DNA of 64,000 bases from Mesorhizobium sp. YIM 152430. GTDB lineage: Bacteria; Pseudomonadota; Alphaproteobacteria; Rhizobiales; Rhizobiaceae. The DNA lies in assembly GCF_029210365.1 (NCBI RefSeq), contig NZ_JARGES010000018.1, forward strand, positions 496,001-560,000. Direction: 5' to 3'. The notes below the pieces were generated by a model. That model was not told where the DNA came from and made no database searches. It saw only the letters and a program-made list of their open reading frames with translations. Below, piece after piece: positions 19,054 through 27,772 of the stretch. The translations under genes and the position numbers were made by a program. The stretch's first letter is position 1, and every line of letters begins with the position of its first letter.

Positions 19054-19785
19054 GTGCGCTCCTTCGATGAGACGCTTCAATTCGCCTCCGACCTGCAAGC
19101 CGCCCATGCCATCGACGCCGTTCGAAGCAAGTTCCTGTCGCTGACCTCGCTCTATGGTCTCGACCGGGTTCTCGTCGGCACCCTGCCCGACGACGGGCTC
19201 GGCCCCGAGGAGCAGAAGGCCCATGTGCTGATGCATAGCTGGCCGGACGAGTGGCTGGATCACTATGTCGGCGAAGATTATCTCGAATGCGATCCGCTGG
19301 TCGACATCATTCGCAACGGACCGCGCCCGATTCCCTGGAAAGGCGCTGGCGCGCTACCCGGCCTGTCGCCCCGTGCCCAACTCATGTTCCACGAGGCAAG
19401 CGAGTTCAAGATCAAGGAAGGACTCGTCCTTCCGGTCATCACGCTCGAAGGCGTCGTCATCTTCGTCTCGCTTTCGGGCGAGATGCTCGACATCGATCCC
19501 TTCGAGATCGGTACGCTGCAACTGGCAGCGACCCATGCGGTGACGCGGGCGCTGCAATTGTCCGAGATCGCAAGGGTGCAGCGCACCCGGCCCGAACTCA
19601 CCGCGCGCGAGCGCGAGTGCATCAGGTGGGCGGCGCTCGGAAAGTCGGAGTGGGAAATCTCCCAGATTCTCGGCATTTCCGAGCACACGTCCGAAAAGCA
19701 CCTGCTCAGCGCCAAGACCAAGCTGGGCGCCGTCAATCGCGTGCAGGCGGTCGCCGAGGCCATCCGCCTTGGCTACATCACATAG
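19054..19785 (+). CDS. LuxR-type quorum-sensing regulator (solo)
   Basis: A 243-residue regulator with an N-terminal autoinducer-binding domain and a C-terminal LuxR helix-turn-helix (LTARERECIRWAALGKSEWE). The AHL-pocket residues are kept: Trp and Tyr in PDEWLDHY, Asp in ECDPLVD and Trp in IPWKG. No luxI synthase gene is near. The GTG at 19054 with AAGGG upstream is the preferred start; a TTG at 19021 is possible. The ligand is not predictable. Confidence 0.85.
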   Translation: MRSFDETLQFASDLQAAHAIDAVRSKFLSLTSLYGLDRVLVGTLPDDGLGPEEQKAHVLMHSWPDEWLDHYVGEDYLECDPLVDIIRNGPRPIPWKGAGALPGLSPRAQLMFHEASEFKIKEGLVLPVITLEGVVIFVSLSGEMLDIDPFEIGTLQLAATHAVTRALQLSEIARVQRTRPELTARERECIRWAALGKSEWEISQILGISEHTSEKHLLSAKTKLGAVNRVQAVAEAIRLGYIT

Positions 19786-19798
19786 GCGGCACTCCGGC

Positions 19799-20983
19799 TT
19801 AAACCGCGTCCAGCGCCCGGTCGAGATCGGCGATCAGATCGTCGGCGTCTTCGAGCCCGACCGAAAGCCGCACCGTTCCGGGCGTGATCCCAAGTTCCAT
19901 GCGCGCCTCTTCGGTCAGGTTCTTGTGCGTCGTCGTCGCCGGATGGGTGATCAGGCTCTTCGCGTCGCCCAGATTGTTGGAAATCCGCACGATCTCCAGC
20001 GCGTTCTGGAAGCCGAAGGCGCCGGGCTTGCCGCCCTTCGTCTCGAAACAGACGAGCGTCGAGCCGCCCGTCATCTGCCGCGCGATGATCTCGGCCTGCG
20101 GATGGTCTGGGCGGCCCGGATAGATGACGCGCGAGACCTTCGGATGCGCTGCCAGGTGATCGGCGATTCGTGCTGCGCTCTCGGTCTGTTGCTTCACGCG
20201 CAGCGGCAGCGTCTCCAGCCCCTTGAGGAGCGTCCAGGCGTTGAACGGCGACAGCGACGGTCCGGTGTGGCGGAAATAGTCGTGCAGATTCTCGTCGATC
20301 CACTTCTTGTCGGAAAGGATGATGCCGCCGAGGCATCGTCCCTGGCCGTCGATATGCTTCGTGGCCGAATAGACGACGACATGGGCGCCGAGGTCGAGCG
20401 GCTTTTGCTGCAACGGCGTCGCGAAGACGTTGTCGACGACGACCCGCGCGCCGATGCCGTTGGCGATCTTCGCGACCGCCGCGATGTCGACGACTTCGAG
20501 CGTCGGATTGGTCGGGCTTTCGAGGAAGAAGAGCTTCGTGTTCGGCCGCACCGCCGCTTCCCACTGCGCCATGTCGCGGCCGTCGACGAGCGTCGACTCG
20601 ATGCCGTATTTCGGCATCAGCGTCTCGACGACCCAGCGGCAGGAGCCGAACAGCGCGCGCGCCGCGACCACATGGTCGCCCGCTTTCACCGAGCAGAGGA
20701 GGGCGGCCGAGATCGCCGCCATGCCCGACGCAGTCGCGCGCGCATCTTCCGCCCCTTCGAGCGCGCACATGCGCTTTTCGAACACGTCGACGGTCGGGTT
20801 GGCGTAGCGCGAATAGATGAAGCCCGGCTCGTCGCCCTTGAACCGCGCCTCGGCCGATTCCGAGCTGTCGTAGACGAAGCCCTGCGTCAGATACATCGCC
20901 TCCGACGTCTCGCCGAACTGCGAGCGCACCGTCGCGCCATGGACGAGTTGGGTGGCGGGCTTCCAGGTCTTCTCGTTCGACAT
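19799..20983 (-). CDS. metZ: O-succinylhomoserine sulfhydrylase
   Basis: PLP enzyme of the Cys/Met metabolism family that makes homocysteine directly from O-succinylhomoserine and sulfide. The PLP lysine is in VVYSATKHIDGQGR, and FANPTVD-type and ESPTNPTLEVVDI stretches are present. The 394-residue length is normal. The start at 20983 (MSNEKTWKPATQLVHG) fits family N-termini; an ATG 6 bases upstream is also possible. The leader carries a SAM-II riboswitch and terminator, so expression falls when SAM is plentiful. Confidence 0.93.
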   Translation of the reverse strand: MSNEKTWKPATQLVHGATVRSQFGETSEAMYLTQGFVYDSSESAEARFKGDEPGFIYSRYANPTVDVFEKRMCALEGAEDARATASGMAAISAALLCSVKAGDHVVAARALFGSCRWVVETLMPKYGIESTLVDGRDMAQWEAAVRPNTKLFFLESPTNPTLEVVDIAAVAKIANGIGARVVVDNVFATPLQQKPLDLGAHVVVYSATKHIDGQGRCLGGIILSDKKWIDENLHDYFRHTGPSLSPFNAWTLLKGLETLPLRVKQQTESAARIADHLAAHPKVSRVIYPGRPDHPQAEIIARQMTGGSTLVCFETKGGKPGAFGFQNALEIVRISNNLGDAKSLITHPATTTHKNLTEEARMELGITPGTVRLSVGLEDADDLIADLDRALDAV

Positions 20984-21000
20984 CGGCATCATCCAGACAC

Positions 21001-21032
21001 AAAAAAAACCGGCCGCGAAACGTCGCGCCGGT
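21001..21032 (-). terminator. Riboswitch expression-platform terminator before metZ
   Basis: On the minus strand an ACCGGC-GCG / CGCGGCCGGT hairpin with one bulged base and an ACGTTT loop runs into eight T residues, 17 bases before the metZ start. It follows the SAM-II aptamer directly and is the expected SAM-induced terminator. Confidence 0.85.
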
Positions 21033-21055
21033 CCATACAGCCTTGCGGCCCACGG

Positions 21056-21109
21056 TCCTTTAGCGACTTGTTTTACGTGGCTGCAAGCCGACCGGCAAAT
21101 CACCACGGG
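21056..21109 (-). ncRNA. SAM-II riboswitch (metA motif)
   Basis: The minus strand reads CGTGGTGATTTG, then a GC-rich loop, then GCTTGCAGCCACG, then TAAAACAAGTCGCTAAAGGA. These are the conserved segments of the SAM-II aptamer: the P1 arms CGTGG / CCACG and the 3' pseudoknot strand that pairs with the loop. SAM-II is typical of alphaproteobacterial met genes. A TTGACG (21147-21142) and TATAGA (21126-21121) upstream are a plausible promoter, although the 15-base spacer is short. Confidence 0.92.
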
Positions 21110-21194
21110 ATAAGGCGGGCTCTATAGGCTTTCTTGCCTTGCGTCAATTCGCAGCGTGGTTAAACCTCGCCGCCAGTCGAGAGGGGTGAACAGG

Positions 21195-22286
21195 GTGCGT
21201 CAGACGGGAATATTGCCGGACAGGCAGATCGGCGAACTGTTCGCCAGCGGCGCGCTGTCCTGCGACAGGGCTCTCGACGCCGACCAGGTCCAGCCCGCCA
21301 GCCTCGATTTGCGTCTCGGCAAGCGTGCCTATCGCGTCCGCGCCAGTTTCCTGCCGGGTCCGGGCAATCGCGTCGCCGACAAGCTCGAACGCTTCAAGCT
21401 GCACGAATTCGACCTGGAGGCCGGCGCGGTCCTGGAAACGGGTTGCGTCTACATCGTGCCGATCCTGGAAAGCCTGAAGCTGCCGGCGAAAATCGCCGCC
21501 TCGGCCAATCCGAAGAGCTCGACCGGCCGCCTCGACATCTTTACCCGCGTGATGACGGATTTCGGCGCCGAGTTCGACAAGATCCCGGCCGGATATGACG
21601 GCCCGCTCTATCTCGAGATCAGCCCGCGCACCTTCCCGATCGTGGTCCGCACCGGCTCGCGCCTGTCGCAGATCAGATTCCGCATCGGCAATGCGCTCCT
21701 CGACGAAACCGCACTGCACGCGCTCCACGAAGCCGAAACGCTCGTCGCGGCGACCAACCCCAACATTTCCGGCGGCGGCATTGCCCTCTCGATCGACCTG
21801 ACGGGCGACGCCAACGGTCTGATCGGCTATCGCGGCAAGCATCATTCGTCCGTCGTCGATGTCGACAGGCGCGCCGCACAGGACGTCCTCGATTTCTGGG
21901 AGCCGCTGCATGATCGCGGCAGCAAGGAACTGATCCTCGACCCCGACGAATTCTACATCCTCGTCAGCCGGGAAGCCGTCCACGTCCCGCCCGAACACGC
22001 CGCCGAGATGACGCCTTTCGACCCGCTGGTCGGCGAGTTTCGCGTCCATTATGCCGGCTTCTTCGATCCGGGCTTCGGCCATTCGGCCGCCGGCGGCACC
22101 GGCAGCCGCGCGGTGCTCGAAGTGCGCAGCCACGAGGTGCCCTTCATCCTCGAACACGGACAGACGGTCGGCCGCCTCGTCTACGAGCACATGCTGGAAC
22201 GTCCGAAATCGCTTTACGGCGCCGACCTCAAATCGAACTACCAGGCGCAGGGCCTGAAGCTGTCGAAGCATTTCCGTCAGCCCTGA
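21195..22286 (+). CDS. dcd: 2'-deoxycytidine 5'-triphosphate deaminase (long form)
   Basis: Converts dCTP to dUTP for thymidylate synthesis. The 363-residue protein is the long alphaproteobacterial form with duplicated dUTPase-like domains. The Dcd motif ANPKSSTGRLDIFTRVMTD lies in the first half, and a related region with EVPFILEHGQTVGRLVYEHM lies in the second. The GTG at 21195 with AGGGG 8 bases upstream is preferred over a GTG at 21156. Its 3' end overlaps the convergent ion channel gene by 59 bases. Confidence 0.88.
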   Translation: MRQTGILPDRQIGELFASGALSCDRALDADQVQPASLDLRLGKRAYRVRASFLPGPGNRVADKLERFKLHEFDLEAGAVLETGCVYIVPILESLKLPAKIAASANPKSSTGRLDIFTRVMTDFGAEFDKIPAGYDGPLYLEISPRTFPIVVRTGSRLSQIRFRIGNALLDETALHALHEAETLVAATNPNISGGGIALSIDLTGDANGLIGYRGKHHSSVVDVDRRAAQDVLDFWEPLHDRGSKELILDPDEFYILVSREAVHVPPEHAAEMTPFDPLVGEFRVHYAGFFDPGFGHSAAGGTGSRAVLEVRSHEVPFILEHGQTVGRLVYEHMLERPKSLYGADLKSNYQAQGLKLSKHFRQP

Positions 22287-23052
22287 GCGCCTGGATTTCC
22301 GCACGCAAAGCCCGCACCTCGTGCAGGATCTGATCCTGCTCGTCCTTCATCTGCGAGCGTTCCTCGGAAGCGGTCGATTCGTGCTCCTCCTGCATCGCCG
22401 AGACGATGATGCCGATGAAGAGGTTGAGCACGGCAAACGAGGTCGTGATGATGAACGGGATGAAATAGAGCCACGACCAGGGATACACCTCCATCACCGG
22501 CCGCACGATCCCCATCGACCAGCTTTCCAGCGTCATGATCTGGAACAGCGTGTAGGCGCTTTCGCCGATCGTGCCGAACCATTCGGGAAAGGAGGCGGCG
22601 AAGAGCTTCGTCGCCATCACCGAGAAGACGTAGAAGACCAGCGCCAGCAGAAGCACGATCGAGCCCATGCCGGGCAGGGCCGCGACGAGGCCGCCGACGA
22701 CCCGCCGCAGCGACGGCACGACGCTGACGATCCGAAGCACCCGCAGGATGCGCAGCGCGCGCAGGACGGAAAGGTTGCCGGTCGCCGGCAGCAGCGCGAT
22801 GGCGACGACGATCAGGTCGAAGATGCGCCATGGATCGTTGAAGAACCGGCCGCGATAGACCAGCGCCCGCGCCGCCAGTTCGGCGACGAAAACGAACAGG
22901 ACCACACGGTCGACGACCAGAAGCAGCGGCCCGAACCGCGACATGACCGACTGCGACGTCTCCAACCCGAGCGTGATCGCGTTGACGATGATCAAAAGCG
23001 TGATGAACATTTCGAACCGGCGCGATTCGATGAGCATTTTCAGGCGGGTCAC
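22228..23052 (-). CDS. Voltage-gated sodium channel-like (NaChBac-type) ion transporter
   Basis: A 274-residue single-domain six-helix cation channel. S4 is visible as LRALRILRVLRIVSVVPSLR with regularly spaced Arg. The pore helix and selectivity filter TLESWSM match the bacterial Nav signature TLESW. The C-terminus has a coiled coil (EEHESTASEERSQMKDEQDQ onward) that would drive tetramer assembly. The GTG at 23052 with CAGGAC upstream is chosen because earlier starts run antisense through the tRNA gene. Confidence 0.85.
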   Translation of the reverse strand: MTRLKMLIESRRFEMFITLLIIVNAITLGLETSQSVMSRFGPLLLVVDRVVLFVFVAELAARALVYRGRFFNDPWRIFDLIVVAIALLPATGNLSVLRALRILRVLRIVSVVPSLRRVVGGLVAALPGMGSIVLLLALVFYVFSVMATKLFAASFPEWFGTIGESAYTLFQIMTLESWSMGIVRPVMEVYPWSWLYFIPFIITTSFAVLNLFIGIIVSAMQEEHESTASEERSQMKDEQDQILHEVRALRAEIQALRADGNASTASGPAPGSSI

Positions 23053-23175
23053 GTCGGGCGTCCTGGATGGAGGAAACTGGCCGCACCAGTCGCCGAGGAC
23101 GGGCTTCACGTCAACCGTCGGCCCGCACAAATGCGCTTGACGGCAACCTTGGCCTCGCCGATTAATGAGCGCGCG

Positions 23176-23249
23176 GCGGGTGTAGCTCAATGGTAGAGCA
23201 GCAGCTTCCCAAGCTGAATACGAGGGTTCGATTCCCTTCACCCGCTCCA
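23176..23249 (+). tRNA. tRNA-Gly (CCC anticodon)
   Basis: A 74-base tRNA with encoded CCA. The acceptor stem GCGGGTG pairs with CACCCGC, the D arm is GCTC..GAGC, the anticodon loop TTCCCAA gives CCC at 23208-23210, and the T arm AGGGT-TCGATTC-CCTTC carries the TTCG hallmark. Confidence 0.95.
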
Positions 23250-23309
23250 GCCGACTTGAAGCGCCCGTCCCGAATGCGTATGTGCGGACCGCACCAACGG
23301 AGACGCGAC

Positions 23310-23576
23310 ATGTCGGCAGTGAACCGCTTTCTCGGCGACAGCCCCTTGCGGGTTCTCGTCAAGCTGATCGTGATCTCGTTTCTTGTCGGCATCGTGATGA
23401 GCGTGATGGGCTGGTCGCCCTATGACGTCATCTACGGCGCGCGCGATTTCGTTCTCCACGTCTACTATATGGGCTTCGACGCCTTCGGGCGCTTCATCGA
23501 CTATTTCGTCGTCGGCGCCATCATCGTCGTTCCCGCCTTCTTCATCATCCGCCTCCTGAGTTACCGGCGCGGCTGA
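23310..23576 (+). CDS. DUF6460-like small membrane protein
   Basis: An 88-residue protein with two membrane helices (about 14-36 and 62-82), matching the small DUF6460 family seen widely in Hyphomicrobiales: NRFLGDSPLRVLVKLIVIS, a GWSPYDVIYG loop and a final RRG. Its function is unknown. It begins 60 bases after the tRNA-Gly, and its stop codon directly abuts that of the convergent deacetylase-like gene. Confidence 0.75.
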   Translation: MSAVNRFLGDSPLRVLVKLIVISFLVGIVMSVMGWSPYDVIYGARDFVLHVYYMGFDAFGRFIDYFVVGAIIVVPAFFIIRLLSYRRG

Positions 23577-24479
23577 TCAGGCGAACTCGGTCGCCGTTTC
23601 GAACAGGATCGCATGGCGCGCAGCCAGCGCGTCGATGTCGTTCGAATAGCCGCCGCCGATGACGCCGCAGACCGGTATGCCCCGCTCGCGGAAATGGCCG
23701 AGGACGGCGCGGTCGCGGGCGCGAAGTCCTTCGTCGGATAGCGCCAGCCGCCCGAGCTTGTCGTCGCGATGCGGGTCGACGCCGGCATTGTAGAAGACGA
23801 TCTGCGGCCGCGAATATTCGCTCAGCATCGGCAGGATGCCCGAAAGCCGATGCAGATAGGCCGCGTCTTCCAGCCCGTCGTCCAGTGCCATGTCGAGATC
23901 GGACACCGCCTTGCGCACGGGATAGTTCTTCGCCGCGTGCATGGAAAAGGTGAAGACTCTGGTTTCGCCCATCAGGATTCCCGCCGTGCCGTCACCCTGA
24001 TGCACGTCGAGATCGACCACCAGCGCCCGCTTGACGGCTCCTTCTGCAAGGAGGGTGGTGACGGCGACGGCGACGTCGTTGAAGGTGCAGAAGCCCGCGC
24101 CTTGGGCGTGGCGCGCATGGTGGCTGCCGCCGGCCGCGTTGCAGGCGATGCCGTGATCGAGCGCCAGCCGTGCTGCAAGGATCGTGCCCGCGCTCGCAAG
24201 CTGCGCGCGGCGCGACACCCGCTCGCTGACCGGAAACCCGATCTCCTTTTCAATCTCCTGCGGCACGGCGCAGTCGATCACCTGCCGCACATAGTCGCCC
24301 GCATGGGCACGCGCGAGCGTGTCGAAGTCCGGCAGTTCCGGCATATGCTCATTGTCCGGCCCGGCCAGAGCACGACCCCGCAGCACCTCGATCAGCCGCG
24401 CATATTTGCTCATCGGAAACCGATGGTCGGCGGGAAATCGGGCGTCGTAGTCGGGATGGTGGACGATCGGCAGTTTCAT
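23577..24479 (-). CDS. Histone deacetylase-family amidohydrolase
   Basis: A 300-residue zinc enzyme of the HDAC/acetoin-utilisation/acetylpolyamine amidohydrolase family. Metal and catalytic motifs are visible: GGSHHARHAQGAGFCTFNDV (the paired His and the FCTFND turn) and VVDLDVHQGDGTA (Asp and His metal ligands). Bacterial members deacylate small molecules or proteins. The substrate here is unknown. It is divergent from the MATE exporter, 66 bases apart. Confidence 0.88.
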   Translation of the reverse strand: MKLPIVHHPDYDARFPADHRFPMSKYARLIEVLRGRALAGPDNEHMPELPDFDTLARAHAGDYVRQVIDCAVPQEIEKEIGFPVSERVSRRAQLASAGTILAARLALDHGIACNAAGGSHHARHAQGAGFCTFNDVAVAVTTLLAEGAVKRALVVDLDVHQGDGTAGILMGETRVFTFSMHAAKNYPVRKAVSDLDMALDDGLEDAAYLHRLSGILPMLSEYSRPQIVFYNAGVDPHRDDKLGRLALSDEGLRARDRAVLGHFRERGIPVCGVIGGGYSNDIDALAARHAILFETATEFA

Positions 24480-24545
24480 CGCGAGATCAGATAGGCTTTG
24501 GTTGACACCTGGAAAGATGGGCGAATCGCCGCATCGACCTTGAGG

Positions 24546-25901
24546 ATGGCCGCCTTGGACGAACGGACGGATATTTCGCAGCGGCGCTTTACCGTTACGA
24601 ACAGGATGGTCTTGCGGATCGCCTTGCCGATGACCGTCGCCTATCTGACGACGCCGCTGATCGGCATTGCCGACACCGCGATCGTCGGCCAACTTGGAGA
24701 CGCGGCGCTTCTCGGTGGGCTTGCCGCCGGCGCCATCGTCTTCGACGTGGTCTTCGCCAGTTTCAACTTCCTGCGCTCGGGCACGACGGGTCTCGTGAGC
24801 CAGGCTTATGGTAGCCGCGACCGCGCTGAGGAACAGGCGATCTTCCTGCGGGCACTGATCCTCGCGCTTCTGATCGGCGCCGCGCTGATCGTCCTCGGTC
24901 CCGTCATCGCGACCGTCGGTGCCTGGTTCATCGCGGGTGAGCCGCGCGTCACCGAGGCGTTGCAGACCTACGTCCTCATTCGCCTGTGGAGCGCACCGCT
25001 GGCGCTCGGCAATTATGCGATCCTCGGCTATGTGCTCGGGCGCGGGGAGGGCGGGGTCGGACTGGCGCTCCAGTTTGCCATCAATGCCACCAACATCGCC
25101 CTTTCGGTCTGGCTCGGCCTCTGGCTCGGCTGGGGGCTGGAGGGCGTCGCCTGGGGCACCGTGCTTGGCGAAGCATTCGGCTTCGCCGTCGGCATCGCTG
25201 TCCTGACGACCCGCTTCGGCCGGCGCGGGCCGTTGCGGCCGGGCGCGCTGCGCGACATGGCGAGGCTCAAGGCGATGCTGGTGCTCAATCGCGACATAAT
25301 GATCCGCTCCTTCGCGCTTCTCGCCGCGTTCGCGCTCCTGGCCCGTCAAGGCGCGCAACTCGGCACGGCGACCCTGGCGGCCAATGCCGTACTGATGAAT
25401 TTCTTCCTTGTGGCGAGCTATTTCCTCGACGGCTTCGCCACCGCCGCAGAGCAGCTTGCCGGCCGGGCGGTCGGCGCGCGCTGGCGCCCGGCCTTCGACC
25501 GCGCGGTGCGCCTCACGGCGACCTGGGGATTTGCGCTCGCCGGGCTTCTGGCGCTTGCCGTGCTGATCTTCGGCGATCAGTTGATCGCACTGATCACCAC
25601 CGCACCCGAAGTTCGCGACCTTGCGGCGACCTATTTGCCATGGGTGGCGCTGACCGCCGTGACGGCGGTGCTTGCCTTCCAGATGGACGGGATTTTCATC
25701 GGCGCCACCTGGTCGCGCGACATGCGCAACATGATGCTCTTGTCGCTGGCGCTCTATGTCGCCGCGCTGTTCACGCTGGGGCCGCTCTTCGGCAATCACG
25801 GGCTTTGGGCCGCGCTTCACCTCTTTCTGCTCGCGCGCGGCTTGAGCCTTCTTGCCGTCCTGCCGCGCCGCGCCGCGCAGACCTTCGATCAGGGCGCCTG
25901 A
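24546..25901 (+). CDS. MATE-family efflux transporter
   Basis: A 451-residue protein with about 12 membrane helices in two similar halves, as in cation-coupled multidrug and toxin extrusion (DinF-type) transporters. The family start LPMTVAYLTTPLIGIADTAI is recognisable. The ATG at 24546 is preferred; a TTG at 24498 would add 16 residues. The 3' end overlaps the convergent pyrD by 13 bases. The exported compound cannot be inferred. Confidence 0.87.
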   Translation: MAALDERTDISQRRFTVTNRMVLRIALPMTVAYLTTPLIGIADTAIVGQLGDAALLGGLAAGAIVFDVVFASFNFLRSGTTGLVSQAYGSRDRAEEQAIFLRALILALLIGAALIVLGPVIATVGAWFIAGEPRVTEALQTYVLIRLWSAPLALGNYAILGYVLGRGEGGVGLALQFAINATNIALSVWLGLWLGWGLEGVAWGTVLGEAFGFAVGIAVLTTRFGRRGPLRPGALRDMARLKAMLVLNRDIMIRSFALLAAFALLARQGAQLGTATLAANAVLMNFFLVASYFLDGFATAAEQLAGRAVGARWRPAFDRAVRLTATWGFALAGLLALAVLIFGDQLIALITTAPEVRDLAATYLPWVALTAVTAVLAFQMDGIFIGATWSRDMRNMMLLSLALYVAALFTLGPLFGNHGLWAALHLFLLARGLSLLAVLPRRAAQTFDQGA

Positions 25902-26956
25902 GCGGCCCAGTGATCCGCGCGGCTGTCGCGAATGTCGCGCAGCGAGGCGAGCCCCCGTTCTGCCGCGAACCGGCTCATGCCGCGCAAAATGTCGCCCGGC
26001 AATGACGGCCCGGCATAGACCATGCCGGTATAGATCTGGACGAGGTCCGCGCCGGCCCTGATCTTCTCCAGCGCGGCCTCGGCCGTATCGACGCCGCCGA
26101 CCCCGATCAGCGGCAGTTTCGGCCCGACGAGACGGCGCATCCGCGCCAGCATGATGGTGGAGCGGGCAAAGAGCGGCCGCCCCGAAACGCCGCCGTTCTC
26201 CCCGGCAAGCCTGCTCGTCAGCCCGTCGCGCGAAAGCGTGGTGTTGGAGACGATGATGCCGTCGATCCGGTTCGCCGCGACGGTCTCGGCGATGTCCTCG
26301 AGGTCTGCGTCGCCAAGGTCCGGTGCGATCTTGAGGAAGATCGGCGTTCCTCTCTCGCCCCGCGCGGCGTCGACCGCACCCAGCAGTTCTTCAAGGCTGG
26401 CGCGCGCCTGCAGATCGCGCAGTCCCGGCGTGTTGGGCGAGGAGATGTTGACGGTCAGATAGGAGGCGATGTCGCAAAAGCGCTCGACGCCCAGCACATA
26501 GTCGCCGACCCGGTCCGCGCTGTCTTTGTTCGCCCCGATATTGACGCCGACGATGCCGCCGCCCGTGCGTCCATTGAGTTTCGCGAATGCCGCCTCATGG
26601 CCCTCATTGTTGAAGCCCAGCCGGTTGACGATCGCCTCGTCCTCGACCAGCCGGAAGATGCGCGGCTTGGGATTTCCCGCCTGCGCCTTGGGCGTCACCG
26701 TGCCGATTTCGGCAAAGCCGAAGCCGAGCTTCAGGAGTGCGTCCGGCACCTCGGCATTCTTGTCGTAGCCGGCCGCCATGCCGAGCGGATTGGGGAAGGA
26801 GAGCCCGGCGACGTCGACGCGAAGCCGCGCGTCAGCCACCGGCGGCGGGAAAAGCGGCATTCCGCTCTTCAGCCCCGCGATCGAAAGCCCGTGCGCACGC
26901 TCCGCATCGAGGCCGAAAAGAAGCTTGCGGCCGATCGTCCGGTAGAGCCGGTTCAT
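25889..26956 (-). CDS. pyrD: Dihydroorotate dehydrogenase (quinone), class 2
   Basis: Membrane-associated flavoenzyme of pyrimidine biosynthesis that passes electrons to quinone. The 355-residue length and N-terminal amphipathic helix fit class 2. Motifs include NRLGFNNEGH, VNISSPNTPGL, the FMN-binding GVGGVDTAEAAL and the active-site Ser in the same region. Its ATG overlaps the stop codon of the DUF952 gene (ATGA). Confidence 0.95.
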   Translation of the reverse strand: MNRLYRTIGRKLLFGLDAERAHGLSIAGLKSGMPLFPPPVADARLRVDVAGLSFPNPLGMAAGYDKNAEVPDALLKLGFGFAEIGTVTPKAQAGNPKPRIFRLVEDEAIVNRLGFNNEGHEAAFAKLNGRTGGGIVGVNIGANKDSADRVGDYVLGVERFCDIASYLTVNISSPNTPGLRDLQARASLEELLGAVDAARGERGTPIFLKIAPDLGDADLEDIAETVAANRIDGIIVSNTTLSRDGLTSRLAGENGGVSGRPLFARSTIMLARMRRLVGPKLPLIGVGGVDTAEAALEKIRAGADLVQIYTGMVYAGPSLPGDILRGMSRFAAERGLASLRDIRDSRADHWAAQAP

Positions 26957-27300
26957 GCCGGCAACTCCGGAAAGACGTGCCGGCCGTCCGCGCCAAGCGG
27001 CAAAGGCTTGACCCAGATCGCAAGTCCGGGGTCGAGCGGACCGTAAAGATGCGGGAAGAGATCGCCGCCGCGCGAAACCTCATGGCGCAGCGCTTCTCCC
27101 AGCGTTTTGCCGTCGACCGCGACGAGCAGAAGGTCGTCCTGCCCGGCAAAATGCTTCGCCGCCGTCTCGCGCACCTGGGCGTCGGTCGAAAAATGGATGA
27201 ACCCGTCGGCGAGGTCGACCGGCGCGCCGTCGAATCGGCCACGGTCCACCGCCTCTTGCCACATTGGTGCCGGGACGATCTTGTAGATGATGCCTGTCAT
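26953..27300 (-). CDS. DUF952 domain-containing protein
   Basis: A 115-residue protein of the DUF952 family: IYKIVPAPMWQEA near the start, DGFIHFSTDAQVRETAAKHF in the middle, and HLYGPLD toward the end. The fold is related to ADP-ribosyl-transferase-like small proteins, but the function is unproven. It lies directly upstream of pyrD with a 4-base overlap, an arrangement often seen in rhizobia. The ATG at 27300 is the natural start. Confidence 0.85.
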   Translation of the reverse strand: MTGIIYKIVPAPMWQEAVDRGRFDGAPVDLADGFIHFSTDAQVRETAAKHFAGQDDLLLVAVDGKTLGEALRHEVSRGGDLFPHLYGPLDPGLAIWVKPLPLGADGRHVFPELPA

Positions 27301-27370
27301 GTCCGCGCTATAGCGGTCGGGCGCGCCGATGGAAAGCGCCGCCACCGCCGATGCCAGGGAGGAACGAAAA

Positions 27371-27772
27371 ATGCGCCATCTCGTCGTCGCCGCCGTTCTC
27401 GGCGGAATGTTCGCCGCTCCGGCATTCGCGCAGGAGACCGAGCGCTACAGGCTGGAGCGCACCGATACGGGTTTCGTGCGCATGGATACGGCGACCGGCC
27501 GGATGTCGGTCTGCGAGGAGCAGTCCGGCCAGCTTGTCTGCCGCACGTCCACCGACGAGCGCGTCGCCTATGAGGAACGGATCGACGATCTGGAACGCCG
27601 TGTGGAGGCGCTTGAGCGACAGGCTGCCGGCGATGCAACCGGCGGCACCGACGCGTTTCCCTCCGAACAGGAATTCGAACGCTCTCTCGGCTATATGCGG
27701 CGCTTTTTCCAGAACTTCTTCGACATCGTCGAGGATTGGGAAAAGGGACTGCGTGCGCCTGACCGGACCTAA
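27371..27772 (+). CDS. Hypothetical secreted protein with coiled coil
   Basis: A 133-residue protein with a signal peptide (MRHLVVAAVLGGMFAAPAFA, cleavage after about residue 20). A domain with Cys residues in SVCEEQSGQLVCRTS follows, then a predicted coiled coil around YEERIDDLERRVEALERQAA. The start at 27371 is supported by GGAGGA upstream. No family is recognised. The 3' end overlaps the convergent membrane protein gene by 4 bases. Confidence 0.65.
   Translation: MRHLVVAAVLGGMFAAPAFAQETERYRLERTDTGFVRMDTATGRMSVCEEQSGQLVCRTSTDERVAYEERIDDLERRVEALERQAAGDATGGTDAFPSEQEFERSLGYMRRFFQNFFDIVEDWEKGLRAPDRT

Noticed and set aside
19769-21127. 452-codon plus-strand frame
   Set aside because: It is antisense to metZ and extends through the SAM-II riboswitch region; the sequence is low-complexity.
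24480-25820. Upstream extension of the deacetylase-like frame on the minus strand
   Set aside because: The extension is antisense to the MATE gene and the deacetylase family N-terminus begins at 24479.
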